Positions 1 through 12,500 of a stretch of DNA of 64,000 bases are shown here, piece by piece. This DNA comes from Liolophura sinensis (Eukaryota > Mollusca > Polyplacophora > Chitonida > Chitonidae). A program made the position numbers and the translations under genes. The stretch lies in assembly GCF_032854445.1 (NCBI RefSeq), contig NC_088306.1:4524373-4588372 (forward strand). The letters are read 5' to 3'. Position 1 is the first letter of the stretch; every line of letters begins with the position of its first letter. The notes under the pieces are model-generated. The model saw only the letters and a program-made list of their open reading frames with translations, was not told the origin of the DNA and searched no databases.

Positions 1-88
1 TCCCACCATAATGCTGGCCGCCGTCATATAAGTGAAATATTCTTGAGTACGGCGTAAAACACCAATCAAATAAATAAATAAATAAATG
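1..88 (+). mobile_element. Family-1 SINE, 3' part, cut by window edge
   Basis: Matches the 3' half of the complete copy at 30641-30903: CATAATGCTGGCCGCCGTC, the ATTCTTGAGTACGGCGTAAA core and an (AAAT)n tail. The tRNA-like head lies outside the window. Confidence 0.85.
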
Positions 89-305
89 TTCAATTCTCAG
101 AATGTTGTCTTTGACTTCACCTGAAATCAGATTGTACTGAATGTTCAATTCTCAGAATGTTGTCTTTGACTTCACTTGAAGTCAGACTTTAGTGAATGTT
201 CAATTCTCAGAATGTTGAATTTGACTTCACCTGAAGTCAGACTGTACTGAATGTTCAATTCTCAGAATGTTGTCTTTGACTTCAACTGAAGTCAGACTGT
301 ACTGA
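86..305. repeat. Minisatellite, ~55 bp x 4
   Basis: Four consecutive copies of a unit starting TGTTCAATTCTCAGAATG and ending GTCAGACTGTACTGA, diverged by a few percent. It abuts the SINE tail and lies in the VWA8 intron past exon 19. Confidence 0.85.
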
Positions 306-520
306 ATTCTGTGTACATTGTTGAAATTATACTTTTTTTGTAAAACCCTGAAATTGGCCAACCTAACCATCATAGTTTTGTCTTAAACATTGAATAAACT
401 GGTGTATAAGTCACACTGAAAAGTGTTCTTTCATATGTGAAAGACGACCTTGGGGCTATAAACCAGGATATGCGTACGGTACTAACATGTCACAGATCGC
501 TCCACTGCTTCCATGGTAAC

Positions 521-596
521 CTGTTGTTGGGGTTTAAGAATATCTGCTTCTTCCAGGGACTGCTCCAGAGCAGTGCGAGCCAATCGTGGTAAAAAC
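521..596 (-). CDS. VWA8: VWA8 exon 19, last exon in window
   Basis: 25 codons, FLPRLARTALEQSLEEADI onward, joined in phase to exon 18. Acceptor TTTTTAG-type in minus orientation is weak (TAG), donor CAG|GTTACC. The next exon is not visible in positions 1-480. Confidence 0.85.
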
Positions 597-3500
597 CTAC
601 ATGGAATCAAATACAACTGAATATACATAGACATCTAGCACAAAATAACAATTACTTGCGCTTTCACCTCAACTGATCAAATAGACAAGTGAGACACCTT
701 TATTAATCACATAAGTGCCAGTGAAAGGTTACAAGCCAGTTCAAGGTTTGTTCATGGTAGGCATGCTTGTACTCAGCTAGTCTCTTGTTTTTGGTCAGCC
801 TGAGGACTGGCTGTACACAGTTGGCTGCTCACTGGGGGATATACTGCCTCCCTGAGGCATTGATAGGATAATACTGCCTCTCTGAGGCACTGATTGGATG
901 ACACTGCCTCCCTGAGGCACTGATTGGATAATACTGCCTCCCTGAGGCACTGATTGGATAATACCGCCTCTCTGTGGCACTGATTGGATAATACCGCCTC
1001 CCTGAGGCACTGATTGGATAATACCGCCTCCCTGAGTCACTGATTGGATAATACTGCCTCTCTGAGGCACTGATTGGATAATGCTGCCTCCCTGAGGCAC
1101 TGATTGGATAATACCGCCTCCCTGAGGCACTGATTGGATAATACCGCCTCTCTGTGGCACTGACTGGATAATACTGCCTCCCTGAGTAACTGATTGGATA
1201 ATACTGCCCCTCTGAGGCACTGATTGGATAATACTGCCTCCCTGAGGCACTGATTGGATAATGCTGCCTCCCTAAGGCACTGATTGGATAATACTGCCTC
1301 CCTGAGGCACTGATTGGGTAATACTGCCTCACAGACATTATATTTATTTATTTATTTGATGGTGTTTTATGCCGTACTCAAGAATATTTCACTTATGCGA
1401 CGGCGGCCAACATTAGCGTGGGAGGAAACCGAGCAGAGCCCGGAGGAAACCCACGACCATCTGCTGGTTGCTGGCAGACCTTCCCACTTACGGCCAGGGA
1501 GGAAGCCAGCACGAGCTGGACTTGAACCCACAGCGACCGCATTGGTGAGAGGCTCCGAAGTCATTACGCTGCGCTAGCACACTAACCATCTGAGCCACGG
1601 AGGCCCCACACAGACATTATAGGTTGTTGACACACTATAAATTTCTGCATTGTTATTTTCACTGCACTGAGTTAAGATGTAGAAGAATTGTGTCTGTTTT
1701 TACTTGAACTAATAACTTTTTACCCCGTGGCACAATGCACTCCATAGAGGTTACACCAAGATGACATAATGCTTTGACCATTGCCTACAACAACTGCTCA
1801 TGTTAGGTTGATTTTTTGATATGCATCACAGAAAAGTGCAATCTGCATGTGCTGTTGGGCATGGCACAAAGCAAAAAGTAGGGGTAATATATTTTAGGAG
1901 ATATTTGAAGCTGACAACTATGTTCCGAAACTTGTGTGGTTGAAACACGTTTAAGTGGTTCCTACAGCAGCCTACAGCATATCATTGGTCAAGCTTCATT
2001 AAAAGATTTACCTGGAGAGACAAGACTTCTGAATGGCCGAGTAGAGATCGTCTGAGGGGTACTGCGCAAGACGACGGGCAATCCTTAACAACTGACGAGT
2101 AGACAAGGATGATGCCAGGGACAAAATCTGAAAAGGTTTAAATATGTGCAACATTCAGTAACTGAAAAATTCAGTAATTTAAGAAATGCAGTGACTACGC
2201 AAATGAAACAAATTTTCATCCTAAAGTCACACATTTTTTTCCTGATTGTGTGAGATCTGTTCATCTTTGAAGGTATTCTGAAGTGTCTTTGGAAAGTGGG
2301 ATGATATCCTGCTGGATGAAAAATGTAAGTTTCAATCATAAATGTAATATCTGTCTATAAAGCATGCAATTTTGCGGGAAGGGACCAATATTTCATTTAA
2401 TGATTTGAAATAATTTCTGTTGGTTGCCTTTTTCATCAGGGTCAGACATTAAAAAAAAATAAAGGTTCTAGTCTCAAACAGTAAAGGTGACGTTGTGTAA
2501 AAATGAACTTCCATATGGATATGGTTTTTAAAAAAAATAGCATTGACAGCAAAAACAAAATTCCAAAAAGAACGAAAAGAAATTCCATGAAAACTCTAAC
2601 AGAGACTTTAGAGTAGGGCCCATCTGGACAAACTCTGAGTTAATCTGCAACAGTGAAGCGTGTTATAATGATGAAGCGTATTATAATGATGTGTGTTATA
2701 ATGATGAAGCATGTTATAATGAAGCGTGTTATAATGATGAAGCGTATTATAATGATGAAGCGTGTTATAATGATGAAGCGTGTTATAATGAAGCGTGTTA
2801 TAATGATGAAGCGTGTTGTAATAATGAAGCGTGTTATAATGATGAAGCGTGTTATAATGAAGCGTGTTATAATGATGAAGCGTGTTGTAATAATGAAGCG
2901 TGTTATAATGATGAAGCGTGTTATAATGAAGTGTGTTAAAATCATGAAGCATGTTATAATGAAGCGTGTTAAAATCATGAAGCATGTTATAATGATGAAG
3001 CATGTTATAATGATGAAGCGTGTTATAATGATGAAGTGTGTTATAATGATGAAGTGTGTTATAATGAAGCGTGTTATAATGATGAAGCATGCTGTAATAA
3101 TGAAGCGTTTTATAATGAAGCCTTTTATAATGATGCGTGTTATAATGATGAAGCACGTTATAATGATGAATCGTGTTATAATGAAGCGTGTAATAAGGAT
3201 AAAGCATGTTATGAGAGGGAGGTTTACATGTGTCTCAATCTCTCAGGTGTTAAACTCACTGTGGGATCGTGTGACTGTCTCATCTTGTGAACAAAGCTCA
3301 ACAGCGATGACAAATCTGGTGAAGTTGGCACCTGCGGAAAAAATTAGTTAGAAAAAAGATTAATGAACCTCAGCCACATATTCAGACTCTTTCAACCGGC
3401 TAGTTTACAATTTCCAAAAAGTTGTTCAGTCAGTCAGTCAGTCAGTCAAATTTCTGATATGATGTCATTCAACATAGGTCAGTCACTTAAGCTCGGCATA

Positions 3501-6500
3501 CACAAGAGCTTAAGACAAGACTCAACCAAACCGGTCCATCAGGGTTACCCTAATTCCTCAACCTTTTTGCATACATGTAGAAGACAGGAAGACAGGAACA
3601 CAGGAAGAGCAACTTCCTGTGTAATTTATGCACATTTTTAATTTGATTTTGGAGAAAAAGCTACATTGGTTGGGTTGATCAATTTGAGGGCTTAAGAACA
3701 AGTATAATTTTATCAGTTTACACAAAATAATGCCTTCAGAATACGCTTGAATAAACACCTTGCAAACGTGCAAAATGAATTACAGTAGTCCCAGCCACTG
3801 CAGGACATGAACGTAAGACTTTGGACTGAGCCGAGGTACACGTAATGATGACTGGAACACGACTTCATTAGTCTTTACTTTGCATACACCAGCGCTTAGG
3901 ACACGACTCAACCCGATTGTTGTGTCTTAAGCTATCGTGTCATTAGGGCGCCTCAGCCGTGGTTAATGCGCCAGTGTGCAATGCTCTTAATTCCAACGAT
4001 GATCAATTTTTACAATTTTCTTTACACTTCTTAACTCACCAGTTTTTGTAAGACGTCTACTTCTTCTGCCATAGACAGCGGTCTCATCGGATGGTACAGG
4101 AAGGCGGTGAGAAGTTCAGGGGTCAACCACTGCTGTGTACTGCTCCCTACAACCGGTGGTTCTGCTAGCGCAATGATGCGGAACGATGGGTGGATGGAAA
4201 ATATGGATCTGGATTGAAGATGAAAAGTCAAATCTAGAGCATTGTGTTTTTCAAAGAATAATGGAATTGAAATATAATGAAATACGTAGGACAATCTGGG
4301 TTTAAGATGCATGGCCAACAACTTTGTGGAAGGGTTTAATAAAGCACTCGCGTGAAAATGTAAATCAGTAAAACTGTGTGCAATTACATGTACTTGACAA
4401 CCTATGGATGGAAGGAAAGTAACGATCTAGATCAGACACGAAATGTTGGCGCAAAGGGAAATTTGATTATTTGTTTGTTTATTTGATTGGTGCTTTACGC
4501 CATACTCATGAATGTTTCACTTATATGATTGTAGCCAGCTTTATGTTGGGAGGAAACCTTACACAGTATGGGGGAAGAAATTTGATTGGACAGTTTATGG
4601 AATAGTGAATCCGGTGCATGATACCAAACTACCCACCTGTTAATCATGTCTGTGTCCGTCAAATCATAGGTTTCTTTGATCTGCTCATAGCGATCATGTC
4701 GGAGAAGTCGGGTGCCATCAAACAGGGTAAGTTCACGATCGTGGACAAGTCTGGTGAGAGACAAAAACAAGGTCAGTGTAGTAACCTTTAGGGTATAAAC
4801 ATTTTTTTTATTTCTTCATTATGCTGGTGTTTAGAATCAGGAATACTACAATGTGATTTGTGTATAGCACTGATTATTTTTTTCACCACACGAAATATTA
4901 AAATTAAACTGTGAAAGGTCGTGAAAAATTATCATATCAGACTAAAATACACGAATACACGACGGTGACGACTGTCCAAATTTTTCAATGCTTTTATACA
5001 CGTACATGTGTACGTAATTTAGAGTCTATAATTTGCCTTGGCTTGTTTCCCTTTGAATTTTGGGACACAATGACATCAATGTGGCCCGGGGTTTACCCCA
5101 AACTCATTCAGGTTGTATGGCAAACCGGCAGATGTCACGTTATGTCACTGCTGATACATGTATTTTTAGTCCACACCACCAGGTGTCATTTGATCAAAAG
5201 TGTATTAAAGTTAAGCCAGACTTTAATCTTAATACTAGTTTTAATCCTAATACGAAATAAATGGCACTTTAGTCTGGACTGGAATTAATACCGGGGCTTT
5301 ATACATTTTCTGAACCTCGCAAAAAGCTGTATCTTATTCCATGCATCTACCATCACCTGTGGAGAACAGCGAATGATCCATGATTGATCCTGTGCACTCC
5401 GTCTAGCACGGCCAAACTTCCGTCCAGAGCAGCAGTCACAAGGGGAGAGTACCGCCACGCTGTGTCGCCATTTGGGAGAGTGGTTCTTTGCTGGAGCAGA
5501 TCCCGCGCTGTCATGTCCTGTTCAACCGAAAAACCACAGTAAAATTGGGTTGCTCAGAAATCCCGGAATGATGTCGTAGAACTGTCCCCAGAATCAATAG
5601 TTCAACAGTTTGACAACAACAGGACAACAATTTGACAACAGATCTGGGTCAATTTGGCAACAATATTACAACAATTTAACAACAGATCTGGGTCAATTTG
5701 ACAACAATAGTACAACAATTTGACAAAAGAAAAATTGTAAACAACAAAGAGGACAAGTAGGCACAAGAAACTGACAGAAACAAGAGGTTTAGGTTAAGTA
5801 AGATACATCAACATGACTCTGTGTGACATTGGTCAAATGTCACCATTAATATTACTCTGAATAATTTAAATATATCTACAGGAGTATCGCTTTTTTCAGC
5901 ACTTTAGTTATAAAAAAATAGACATTTTCTACTTGATAATTTGCACCATCAGTTAAATACAAAAATGTACCACTTCAACAGCTCATGAGAATTTGCTTTT
6001 TTGGCCATAAACCTATAGCAGTTGCATATTTAGAAAAACAAAAAAATTGCATTTTGGGGGGAAGAGGAAATGTACAAACCTGATACAACATGATTGGTTC
6101 AATGTGATATCCTAGCAATTCCGCAAACTCCTTGACAACAGCACTTTTCCCACACCCCTGACCAAATGAAACAGGAGACGTAAATTTTTAATGGAAGATA
6201 GCAAACTGTGAAAAATCAATGCATAAAATGTAAAAGGTAAAATCTTCAGAATAAATACAAAGGGAACTCTGTGGCAGAGGGATTAGTGTGTAAAACACAC
6301 GATCAGCTGCAAGTTGCTAACAGACTTTCCCACCCTACACTACACAGTCTGGACCCAAATAATTTTAATTAGGTCAGGAAATGTCCTCATTCATCACATT
6401 ACAGCATTCAATCAGAATAGCCCTTCATAGCACAAACCTTTGGTCCTATCAGGCAGAAGTCCTTCACAGAATGGGACTGGAGCATTTCTGTCAGAAATTT

Positions 6501-9500
6501 ATCATGGTACGCTGTCTTCACAAACTGTTTACCATCAGAATGTAAGTTCTGGGGCATGGAGCCGGAGGGTACCTGAAGCACACCGAGACTACCACATGCA
6601 TGTTAGCAGTAGAGACAAGAAGCCAGTTTTCATCCTGAACATTTTCATCCACATTAAGTGATTTTTTGCCTTTCACATGTTTACTACATGTAGGTGATCA
6701 TTACAGGTATCGTCCAAAGGCTGATATTCCTAATTATAGGTCAAGTGATCAAATTTATTCCCAATTATAGGTCAAGTGATCAAATTTATTCTCAATTACA
6801 GGTCAAGTGATCAAATTTATTCTCAATTATAGGTCAAGTTATCAAATTTATTACCAGTTATAGGTCAAGTGATCAAATTTATTCTCAATTACAGGTCAAG
6901 TGATCAAATTTATGTTAAAAGTACTGTATTTCACCCAAAGTGCAAAAACTGCACTTTCACAAGCACATGAAGATTTTACTAAGACTTCAGTTTTTCTGAT
7001 AAGAAATTATTCAAACCTAACGGAGAGCTCTGAGGTGGCCTAATAAGGAGCATGAATCACGCAACTTGTGCAACTTGAAAAATGATGAAGATTATGTGAA
7101 ATACTTGTAATGTCTTGAGATGTCTTTCATTTGGTCAATGTCACCATGCCATGGTTATTGCCGTCATTACAACGAAGAAGCATGAGATGTCTTTCATTTG
7201 CTCATTCTCACCATGCCATGGTTATTGTCGTTGTCATTACAACGAAGAAGCATGAGATGTCTTTTATTTGCTCATTCTCACCATGCCATGGTTATTGTCA
7301 TTGTTGTTACAATGAAGAAGCATGAGATGTCTTCATTTGGTCAATCTCACCATGCCATGGTTATTGTTGTTACAATGAAGAAGTGTGAGATGTCTTTCGT
7401 TTGCTCAATCTCACCATGCCATGGTTATTGTTGTTACAATGAAGAAGCATGAGATGTCTTTCATTTGTTCATTCGCACCATGCCATGGTTATTGCTGTTA
7501 CAATGAAGAATCATGAGATGTCTTTCATTCGGTCAATCTCACCATGCCATGGTTATTGTCGTTACAATGAAGAAGCATGAGATGTCTTTCATTTGTTCAT
7601 TCGCACCATGCCATGGTTATTGCTGTTACAATGAAGAATCATGAGATGTCTTTCATTCGGTCAATCTCACCATTCCATGGTTATTGTCGTTGTTGTTACA
7701 ATGAAGACGTATGAGATGTCTTTCATTTGCTCATTCGCACCATGCCATGGTTACTGTTGTTACAATGAAGAAGCATGAGATGTCTTTCATTTGCTCATTC
7801 GCACCATGCCATGGTTATTGTTGTTACAATGAAGAAGCATGAAATGTCTTTCATTTGGTCAATCTCACCATGCCATGGTTATTGTCGTTGTTGTTACAAT
7901 GAAGAAGCATGAGATGCCGTTCATTTGCTCATTTGCACCATGCCATGGTTATGGTCGTTACAATGAAGAAGCATGAGATGTCTTTCACTTGCTCATTCTC
8001 ACCATGCCATGGTTATTGTCGTTGTTGTTACAATGAAGAAGCATGAGATGTCTTTCACTTGCTCAATCTCACCATGCCATGGTTATTGTCGTTGCTTAAT
8101 GAATAACTGCCATGCAGATGAAATCATTAAAAAATTAGACTGTGTCATTTCAATGAATTTCTTCACATCTACTGCCTGTAAGTTAATAGTTAGAGAAAAT
8201 GGCTACGAGGTGGTAGCATTGCTGACAAAGGCTTCTTCTCGTGATTATTTAACACTGTTGCTGCCTGTTGAGGCAGTGTAAGATTTAGAGGTTACAAGAA
8301 AAGGTACAATAAAACCGAGACTAGGAAAACAAAGGAAAAAGGCATGCCAAAAATTTAGCAAAAAAGTCATTTTGGTTACATAATTTACGAACTGACCACT
8401 GGGGCCTTAGGAACACGGTTTTCTTGTACTTTTATATATTAGGCCACATCATATACTCCATATTTTCTCACCTTACTCAATGATCACTGAGGTTAATATT
8501 TATTTGACATGTTTCTCACCTTACTCAAGAATCACTGAGGTTAATCTTTATTTGACAGGTGTTTCTCACCTTACTCCAGAATCACTGAGGTCAAGATTTA
8601 TTTGACAGGTGTTTCTCACCTTACTCCAGAATCACTGAGGTCAAGATTTATTTGACAGGTGTTTCTCCCCTTACTCAACGATCACTGAGGTTAAGATTTA
8701 TTTGACAGGTGTTCCTCACCTTACTCAACAATCAATAAGGTTAAGATTTATTTGACAGGTGTTTCTCACCTTACAGAACGATCACTGAGGCTAAGATTTA
8801 TTTGACAGGTGTTTCTCACCTTACTCAACGATCACTGAGGTTAAGATTTATTTGACAGGTGTTTCTCACCTTACTCAACGATCACTGAGGTTAATCTTTA
8901 TTTGACAGGTGTTTCTCACCTTACTCCAGAATCACTGAGGTCAAGATTTATTTGACAGGTGTTTCTCACCTTACTCAACGATCACTGAGGTTAAGATTTA
9001 TTTGACAGGTGTTCCTCACCTTACTCAACAATCAATGAGGTTAAGATTTATTTGACAGGTGTTTCTCACCTTACAGAACGATCACTGAGGTTAAGATTTA
9101 TTTGACAGGTGTTTCTCACCTTACTCAACGATCACTGAGGTTAAGATATAGAAATATATGCAATTCTACATATGATTTATGATGAAGGCATACCGGAAAA
9201 TGATATGTTTTGTGTCCAACATCCACGGCAGTGACTGCTTCCATATCCCGAGGTGCTTTAGAAACGCTAACGACAGATGCATGATGAGATGCTCGGGATT
9301 TATCCATCAGTTCAAATTTCTGATTAGGAAAAGCACATAAATAAAATGGTTACAAAATCTTGCAATAAGGGGAAAATATACTTATCCTTAAATCTAAAGA
9401 AATTCACATAAAGTAGCCCATAAGGTTACCCGTTTTAGACATATGGCAACTTTACTACTGCAACAGAATTCTCATTACGGGATTAGCAATGATGTCCCCG

Positions 9501-12500
9501 ACAGGACTGTATCCGCCGTCAAACCTCAACATTACACCTTATCTAACTGCATAACACACACACACAGGCAAATTGTAGTTCTATACTTATCTCCCCTTTG
9601 GTGTTACCCCCCCCCCCCCCCCCCCCACCACCAAGTGTTGTACAAAGGGGAGATAATCGTACTCAAAGAAAAGGATTAGTACCACAACGCTATGCCATTC
9701 ACATACATTTTCTATAGTTAACAAGTACTGCGTAACACTCATATATAGACAAACTTCGTTCTTCACTGCCAAGTGAGGTTATCTCCCCATGGATGTTGTG
9801 CCAAGGGGAGATAATCCTACTCAAAGAAATGGCCTAGTCAGGCTATTCTCAGTTACACACTGTACAAATGTTGCTTTATCAAACTCACAGTTAAAGTGTC
9901 CTCGACGGCTGTCACCCCCTCTTTACCTAGAATGGTTTCGTACGGATAAAGCCTCTCTATCAGGGAATGGACAGGCACATTGGGCATTGCATTCTGAAAT
10001 GAAAGGTAACATTTTGTGTCCAATGCAGCAGCGAATATCTACCATACAGAGTAAATCTCAAACTCCTATTCCATACAGAACTCAATTCAACAGCTAAATA
10101 AAGCACACATGTAAAAGTGAAAGATCTGAGATGTCAACGCTGCCTAATTAACAAATCTACCGGGCAAATTTCATACTCCGCACCGCACTTCGCTTAGCCC
10201 ACAGCAATAAATCAAGTGTGAAGTAGATGAGATGGATGGTCAAGAAGAAAATCAAAGAATTGCAGAGATTCTTTTCATCGTTTGCAGTCAGATTACTGTA
10301 TCTGACTTAAAATTTCAACCATGGATTACATACACTGTACTCGGATTCTGAGAATTCTTCTTTCACAGATGTTTTCAGGTTTGTTTGGATTATATGATTA
10401 AACTTATGATGTTAGATACCAAAATCATATATTTTATTTCAAATATTTCATGACTTCTTAGGGTCATACTTCTTAAAATGCACTTTTGTTCTTTAAAGGA
10501 AATATAGAATGCCTACTTGTATCTCTCTATTCAGGACATACACATATTAAACTTAAGATACAAACAAACAGACCTCTTCAAATGTTAATAACTTGACAGG
10601 TGTTGAAAAAAATCAACATTTTTCTGTGAAATCTAATTACTTTTTTAAAATGATCAATTTTAGGAATATATAAAGCATGATGGAGACCAAGGGATGTCAC
10701 AGCAAGATGTTGCAGACCTGTACCTTTCACTTTAAACCATACAAGGAGAAGAAACCATTTTATCAAAATCAGTTGAAATGTCTTCTACATAGTGTACCTG
10801 ACCCCCGAAAATAAAATGATTAGTTTTGGCTTTTGGTCAAATTGGATAATTTGAAAATCCTGTTTTCCCTCCAAAAACAGAGGGATGGAGGTAGGGGAAT
10901 GGGAGACAGGGGAATGGGGGGGGGGGCAGGGGAACAAGGGGGGCAGGGGAACGGTGGAAAGGGGAGTGGGGCAGAGGAATGGGAGACAGAGGAACGGGTG
11001 AAAGGGGAAGTCAGACACAAAGTGAGAAGGTGGATTGAACCCACCTGTTATGTGACCTCTTTGATAAAGATAAAGATAAAGACTTAAATTTTAATTCAAG
11101 TCAAACATCTGTGAAAGTAATCATTCCCAAGCTAGGGTCATACCAATTTTAGTTTGTGTAAATCCAAAAATGAAAAAAAAAATAAATGCAAATCCACCCT
11201 TCCATTTTGTTCAATCTTTTCAAGGCTTTTTGATCATGTAAATTAGTCTTAAACAGGAAAAAATGCTGGGGCAGGCAACACTTCCCTTAAAATTTGATGA
11301 TCTTTTTGCTTTTATATGTATATCATCCTAGTACATTGAAAAAAAGATTTATTGGTGTTAGATGTAATCTAACAAGTACATGCGCTATTCCATGCAACCC
11401 CCTGTAGGCTAATCCATGGAGTAGCCTATGTACTGGTTCAAGGGGGGGAGGGGTGATAAATGGAGGTAGCCCATGGATTAGTTAGAGTGGGGGGGGGGGG
11501 GGGGGGGCATACATGGAATAGCCCATGTACTAGTTACAGAGGGACACATGGAATGGCCTATGTACTAGTTGCAGAGGGTATCCCCTCTGTAACTATTACT
11601 TAGGCAAATCCATGTATCCCCTACATAACTAGTATGTAGGCTAATTTATGTATCCCCTCTGTAACTAGTACATGGGCTATTCCATGTATCCCCCCCCCCC
11701 CACCCCCATAAATAGTCAGAGCCCTAGCTAGATTGGTGCTCCGCCACGCCTGTCGGAACGTCCACCATCCCTCTATGAAACTGCCTAATGCCATGCCTAA
11801 AAATGTCCTTTGTAAAGTATTTTTTTCCTGTATTTTTAATTTTCTGTCGAATAAAACAATGCTATGCACTATAATTCCATCGGCAAATGATCTCGTACAT
11901 ACGTGTAGTTACTTTTCTTCTCCAATTCCTGAGAGTTACCACCAAATCAGAAACCCGTTAGTTAAGATATCTTGAGTGCCTGAGGCATGGTTTCCATCTT
12001 CTGGAATCGGCTGCCTGCACAAATGTCTGCGCAAACGCTCAAATTTTGTGAACTTGCCAATCCATTGCTCACTAAATCGTAAATTACGCTTATAGTGCCC
12101 AGAATGACAATGCATTGAGTTAACAAGGAAACATGCTGAGATCGGCTGTCTAGGAAGCGCCGGTCCATCCTAGAACAGAGTTTTTTGAAGGCCTGGATGA
12201 TTCCTCAATTTAAAATTTCAGTTTAACCTCCAAAGGCAATATTTTAGCCTTTTAATTGGCTCTGAAGACAGGTGTTTTCAGGTGAAAGTTTGTCAAATAT
12301 GCCAGTGCGCTGACTTTTAGTGCAGCTTACTATTGAGTCCCAGATTACTGTTAAACCTTACACGATTTTGATGTAGGAAATTCTTTTGAGTACAGCCACA
12401 ATGCATGACCCCTGATAAACTGCTTTCTGTCAGGGGAATTTTTGTTGCTTTAGAGGGATGACGAACCTGATTTACTTTAAAAAGTAATTGATCCTGTTTC

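Noticed and set aside
828-1330. CRISPR-like array
   Set aside because: Units are contiguous without unique spacers, in animal DNA: a minisatellite.
795-1338. Long open frames (SIIQSVPQ-like) on minus
   Set aside because: They lie in a 30-bp tandem repeat inside a VWA8 intron; the period keeps frames open.
2608-3351. HHYNTLHYN- and MKRVIMM-like frames on both strands
   Set aside because: Artefact of the 12/15-bp minisatellite; open on both strands.
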